From the NCBI GenBank assembly GCA_003599575.1, contig QZKV01000166.1:1-50286 (forward strand): 50,286 bases of DNA. Direction: 5' to 3'. Below, one piece after another: positions 47,689 through 50,286 of the stretch. Both the position numbers and the translations under genes were made by a program. How positions within the stretch are numbered: the stretch's first letter is position 1; each line of letters opens with the position of its first letter. The stretch comes from Desulfobacteraceae bacterium (lineage in GTDB: Bacteria > Desulfobacterota > Desulfobacteria > Desulfobacterales > Desulfosarcinaceae). The notes under the pieces are model-generated. The model made no database searches and was not told where the DNA came from. It worked only from the letters and a program-made list of their open reading frames with translations.

Positions 47689-48612
47689 ATGGAGACTGTA
47701 CTGAGCTGGGGCATGGGGCTCATCGTTGCCGTCCAGGAGGCGCGGTCGGCGGCGCTCGACCACTTTTTTCTATCCGTCACCGCGCTGGGAGACGATCTCT
47801 TCTACATGCTGGCGCTGCCCCTTTTCTACTGGTGCATCGACAAGCGGCGCGCACTGCGGTTCTACTACCTTTTCATGCTTTCTAGCTGGCTCAATTCCGT
47901 GGCCAAGGAAACCCTGCAACAGCCCCGGCCCTTCGATCTGAATGCGAAGGTGAAGGTGGGAAATGCCGGCGGCCCGGGGCTTCCCAGCGGACACGCGCAA
48001 GGCTCCCTCGTTTTCTGGGGCTACCTTGGCCTTTGGTTCCGGCGCCGGTGGTTCGCTTTCATGTGCATCGCGCTGATATGCCTCGTCGCTTTTTCGCGCA
48101 TCTATCTCGGCGTCCACTTCCCAACGGACATCCTGGGCGGGTGGTTTCTGGGCCTGCTTCTGCTTCTGCCCTTCGATGCGCTCGCGGACCGCATCGAAGC
48201 CAGGCTCGCGCAGGTGAGCATGAAATGGAAGATCGTTCTGGGTACCGGCCTGCCGGTTCTGCTGGCACTGGTGGTGCCGTCGAAGTGGTCCGTATCGCCC
48301 ATGGGCACCACGGCCGGATTCACCCTGGCGGTGCTGATCGAACGCGGACGACTCGGCCATGCCATGCCGCGCGGAATCCTGCGGGCCGCGCTGCGCTATT
48401 TCTCGGGCATCGCCGGACTCTTCATTATTTATTTCGCCCTGAAACCGTTCATCCCCAAAGGCTCGTCCTATTACCTTCCTCTGGTGTTCGCCCATTACTA
48501 CATTCTTGGATTCTGGGTGGGCTTCGGCGCTCCCTGGCTTTTCAGAAAGACGGGATTGGAGCCGAAGGCGTACAAGCCGGAAAGCGGCATCCTGTCCCGG
48601 GTTCCAACTTAA
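47689..48612 (+). CDS. PAP2-family membrane phosphatase
   Basis: This 307-residue membrane protein has the three PAP2 motifs: KETLQQPRP (KxxxxxxRP), PSGHAQ (PSGH) and SRIYLGVHFPTDILGG (SRxxxxxHxxxD). About eight hydrophobic helices are present, with four to five beyond the motifs. Members remove phosphate from lipid phosphates such as undecaprenyl diphosphate or phosphatidate on the outer face of the inner membrane. The C-terminal half is of unknown role. The SdpI-like gene follows 24 bases later. Confidence 0.92.
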   Translation: METVLSWGMGLIVAVQEARSAALDHFFLSVTALGDDLFYMLALPLFYWCIDKRRALRFYYLFMLSSWLNSVAKETLQQPRPFDLNAKVKVGNAGGPGLPSGHAQGSLVFWGYLGLWFRRRWFAFMCIALICLVAFSRIYLGVHFPTDILGGWFLGLLLLLPFDALADRIEARLAQVSMKWKIVLGTGLPVLLALVVPSKWSVSPMGTTAGFTLAVLIERGRLGHAMPRGILRAALRYFSGIAGLFIIYFALKPFIPKGSSYYLPLVFAHYYILGFWVGFGAPWLFRKTGLEPKAYKPESGILSRVPT

Positions 48613-48636
48613 CGGAAGGAGAAAAGGCCCCGCATC

Positions 48637-48987
48637 ATGAGCAATGTCAATATCGGCTTCGGGATACTGAACATTTCGTGTGGATTACTGTTCATTCTCA
48701 TCAGTATTCCGCTGGTGAAAAAAAAGATTCCAATGAACCGGCTGTATGGTTTTCGTTTCGCGAAATCCTTCGTGTCCGACGAGAACTGGTACGCTATCAA
48801 CAGCTACGGCGGCGAGCAGCTCATCCGCTGGTCCGTTCTGCCGGTTTTCACCGGCTTTCTGTATTTCATATTCCCCATCAGCGACGCCAGGGATGAAGGA
48901 CTGACCACTTTGCTGGCGGTTGCGCCCATCCTGATCTGCACCACTGTGGCGATCATTAAAACGCACCTTTTCTCAAGAAAATTGTAA
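48637..48987 (+). CDS. SdpI-like small membrane protein
   Basis: This 116-residue membrane protein has three hydrophobic segments and the SdpI-like motif IPMNRLYGFRFAKSFVSDENWYA. SdpI in Bacillus is an immunity and signal protein; in other bacteria short homologues have no known job. A GGAAGGAGAAAAGG site precedes the ATG. It is probably cotranscribed with the PAP2 gene. Confidence 0.82.
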   Translation: MSNVNIGFGILNISCGLLFILISIPLVKKKIPMNRLYGFRFAKSFVSDENWYAINSYGGEQLIRWSVLPVFTGFLYFIFPISDARDEGLTTLLAVAPILICTTVAIIKTHLFSRKL

Positions 48988-49627
48988 AGATGGAAAGCAT
49001 CGATTCGCCCCGACCGAAGGGGTGATGGCCCGCCGCTCGCTGTCGGCATGCGCGGGTCCATCTGACCCCAGCCAAGGTCCCCTTCCCTGCTCGACAATGA
49101 CCATGGTCATTGCGGTTCGAGGCGCCCGAAAACAATTCCGAATGAGCCCTCGGGAAAGCTGAAAACACCCGCCTGCCCGCCATCGCTTCCTGTTCAGCCG
49201 CAAAACTTGAAGACGCCTGATTGGTCGTGTAGAACAGTTCGTCCCTCCGTTTTGACGTAAAATAAGCGTCTATTCGGGCAACTGATAAAATCCGGCTCTA
49301 ATGATATTCAGCGGCTATTCTTGGTGTGTCCAGTTGAATAGAAGATTCAATGGAAGAAACTTTTAAGGACTCCTGGATAGTATTTGGCTTAGAAATGATT
49401 CAGGATTTTGCCAGTACCATCAAAAAATGATGACAGAGAATTTTAAAAATGTATGGGAAGCATTGAGACGCTTTACTTCTGTTTTGGTTTTGTATTATGG
49501 GCAGCCCAGACTAAATTTGCCAAAATAGGAGCATATAGCCTTCGAACGAGGGCAGATCAATTCCACATGTTTTCAAGCTGTTTAAATTGCTTCATATCAA
49601 AAGCCTCTTTGTTTTTGAGCATAAAGT
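48988..49627. other. Intergenic stretch, no supported gene
   Basis: About 640 bases of lower GC sequence. I find no protein-like frame or structured element, apart from AT-rich sequence towards the transposase remnant. It may be further decayed insertion-element DNA. Confidence 0.3.
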
Positions 49628-49908
49628 AAATGGCGCGCCCCAGTGGTGCGTCCGAAGAAAAACAAGCCCTTTTTGCGCTTTTGCTTTGCCCCCGGCGAGT
49701 GCGCCCAGGTGGATTTGGGAAGCTTTGGCACCGTGCCGGTGGGCAACACCGTGCAGCCGGTTGAGCTTTTTTGTGATGGTGCTGTGTTACAGCCCGCCTG
49801 ATGTATATCGAATTTACCGTACGCCAGAGTCTGGAGCATTTTTTGGCCTGCCATCAAAATGCCTTCGATCACTTTGGGGCCGTGCCCCAGCGCATCATGG
49901 GCGCCTAA
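49628..49908 (+). pseudogene. istA: IS21-family IstA transposase fragment with frameshifts
   Basis: Three successive frames give parts of one IstA core: PFLRFCFAPGECAQVDLGSF and TVPVGNT, then RLSFFVMVLCYS, then LMYIEFTVRQSLEHFLAC with AFDHFGAVPQRIM. The Asp in QVDLGSFG is a catalytic residue of the family. At least two frameshifts are needed and the gene ends abruptly where the next element's inverted repeat begins (49909). IstB, the usual partner, is absent. Confidence 0.75.
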
Positions 49909-50275
49909 GGGGACGCCCTTAACTTATTAACTTGTCGAGTCCGATAGCCTTCTTTTCCAGCTACTTCAGCACCGCGCCGGGACTGATTTGCTCACTGCCA
50001 CAGTCGATCATTTGAACGCCTTGCCAAAAAAGACATGCTCATCCCCAGATCGCGCACAACCCAAAAACAAAGCAAACTCCTGCTCATAATCGAATATATT
50101 TCTGCGCGCGATCCCGCGCACGATGATGTGATGCAGAACTCTGCTGGTATCAATGCGTGACCGCCTGGGCGCGATGACGTTCTTAGCTGAGTCCGCTGCA
50201 GCATATAAAGTTAATATAATAAGTTAAGGGCGTCCCCGTCCCCACAAGTTAATAAGTTAAGGGCGTCCCCGTCCC
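49909..50275. mobile_element. Small element bounded by perfect 27-bp inverted repeats
   Basis: Positions 49909-49935 and 50244-50270 are exact inverted repeats (ends GGGGACGCCCTTAACTT). A 26-base piece of the right end is repeated directly at 50217-50242 and 50250-50275. The interior holds a truncated Y1-type transposase. It adjoins the truncated IstA gene, so elements are nested. Confidence 0.8.
50008..50181 (-). pseudogene. Truncated Y1/REP-associated transposase (RAYT-like)
   Basis: On the minus strand a frame reads PRRSRIDTSRVLHHIIVRGI and ARRNIFDYEQEFALFLG, which fits the N-terminus of IS200-like REP-associated tyrosine transposases (consensus ...GxxxHVxxRGxxRxxIF). It stops at 50008 before the HUH and tyrosine motifs and has no in-frame start codon. 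It is a remnant lying inside the inverted repeats. Confidence 0.7.
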
Positions 50276-50286
50276 GTCCCCTATAA

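Overview
The window looks like a chromosomal segment of an anaerobic, GC-rich Desulfobacterota (sulfate-reducer-like) bacterium. The reasons are the Tat-exported molybdenum oxidoreductases with NrfD/ferredoxin partners, the membrane-bound sigma-54 activator, two complete branched-chain amino-acid-type ABC operons, a flavoredoxin, a nickel-pincer (LarA-type) enzyme, and an accessory end full of broken insertion elements. The phylum is inferred from gene content, not from a phylogenetic marker.

Region 1 (1-10260, minus strand) is a sulfur-oxyanion-type respiratory locus. It reads, in transcription order: a PhnD-like lipoprotein, a membrane-anchored HAMP-GAF-AAA+ sigma-54 activator, a tetrathionate-reductase-like set (NrfD anchor, four-cluster ferredoxin, 1069-residue molybdoenzyme), a stand-alone receiver protein and the start of a second Tat-exported molybdoenzyme. 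A textbook -24/-12 promoter lies directly before the receiver gene. The NrfD gene is interrupted by an in-frame TGA and a frameshift in a run of seven G.

Region 2 (10427-14290) holds housekeeping genes: a DUF523/DUF1722 protein, CorA, a truncated nitroreductase, a copper-chaperone-like HMA protein, a GNAT acetyltransferase and a DUF378 membrane protein. Region 3 (14600-19830) is a livKHMGF-type operon with its own promoter candidate, a hairpin between the binding protein and the permeases, and a strong terminator.

Region 4 (19959-26445) contains a MaoC-like protein that lacks the catalytic residues, a LarA homologue followed by split UxaA/SuyAB-like dehydratase subunits, a DUF4242-nucleotide cyclase fusion and an aldo/keto reductase. 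Region 5 (26559-33600) contains a metallo-hydrolase flanked by two copies of an intergenic repeat. It also contains a minus-strand run of a VOC protein, a broken SDR/epimerase, an SCP2-like protein, a benzaldehyde-lyase-like ThDP enzyme and a zinc alcohol dehydrogenase.

Region 6 (33700-43615) has a GAF protein, UvrA, a TetR regulator and a second livKHMGF operon. The TetR gene and the operon each carry the same 18-bp palindrome at the same position relative to a sigma-70-type promoter, which points to autoregulation plus control of the transporter. Region 7 (43616-50286) is accessory: direct repeats, a flavoredoxin, a 3-hydroxybutyrate oligomer hydrolase, a PAP2 phosphatase, an SdpI-like protein, a decayed IS21 transposase and a truncated Y1/RAYT transposase bounded by perfect 27-bp inverted repeats.

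Several genes carry single-base frameshifts. Some of these may be assembly errors rather than true decay.
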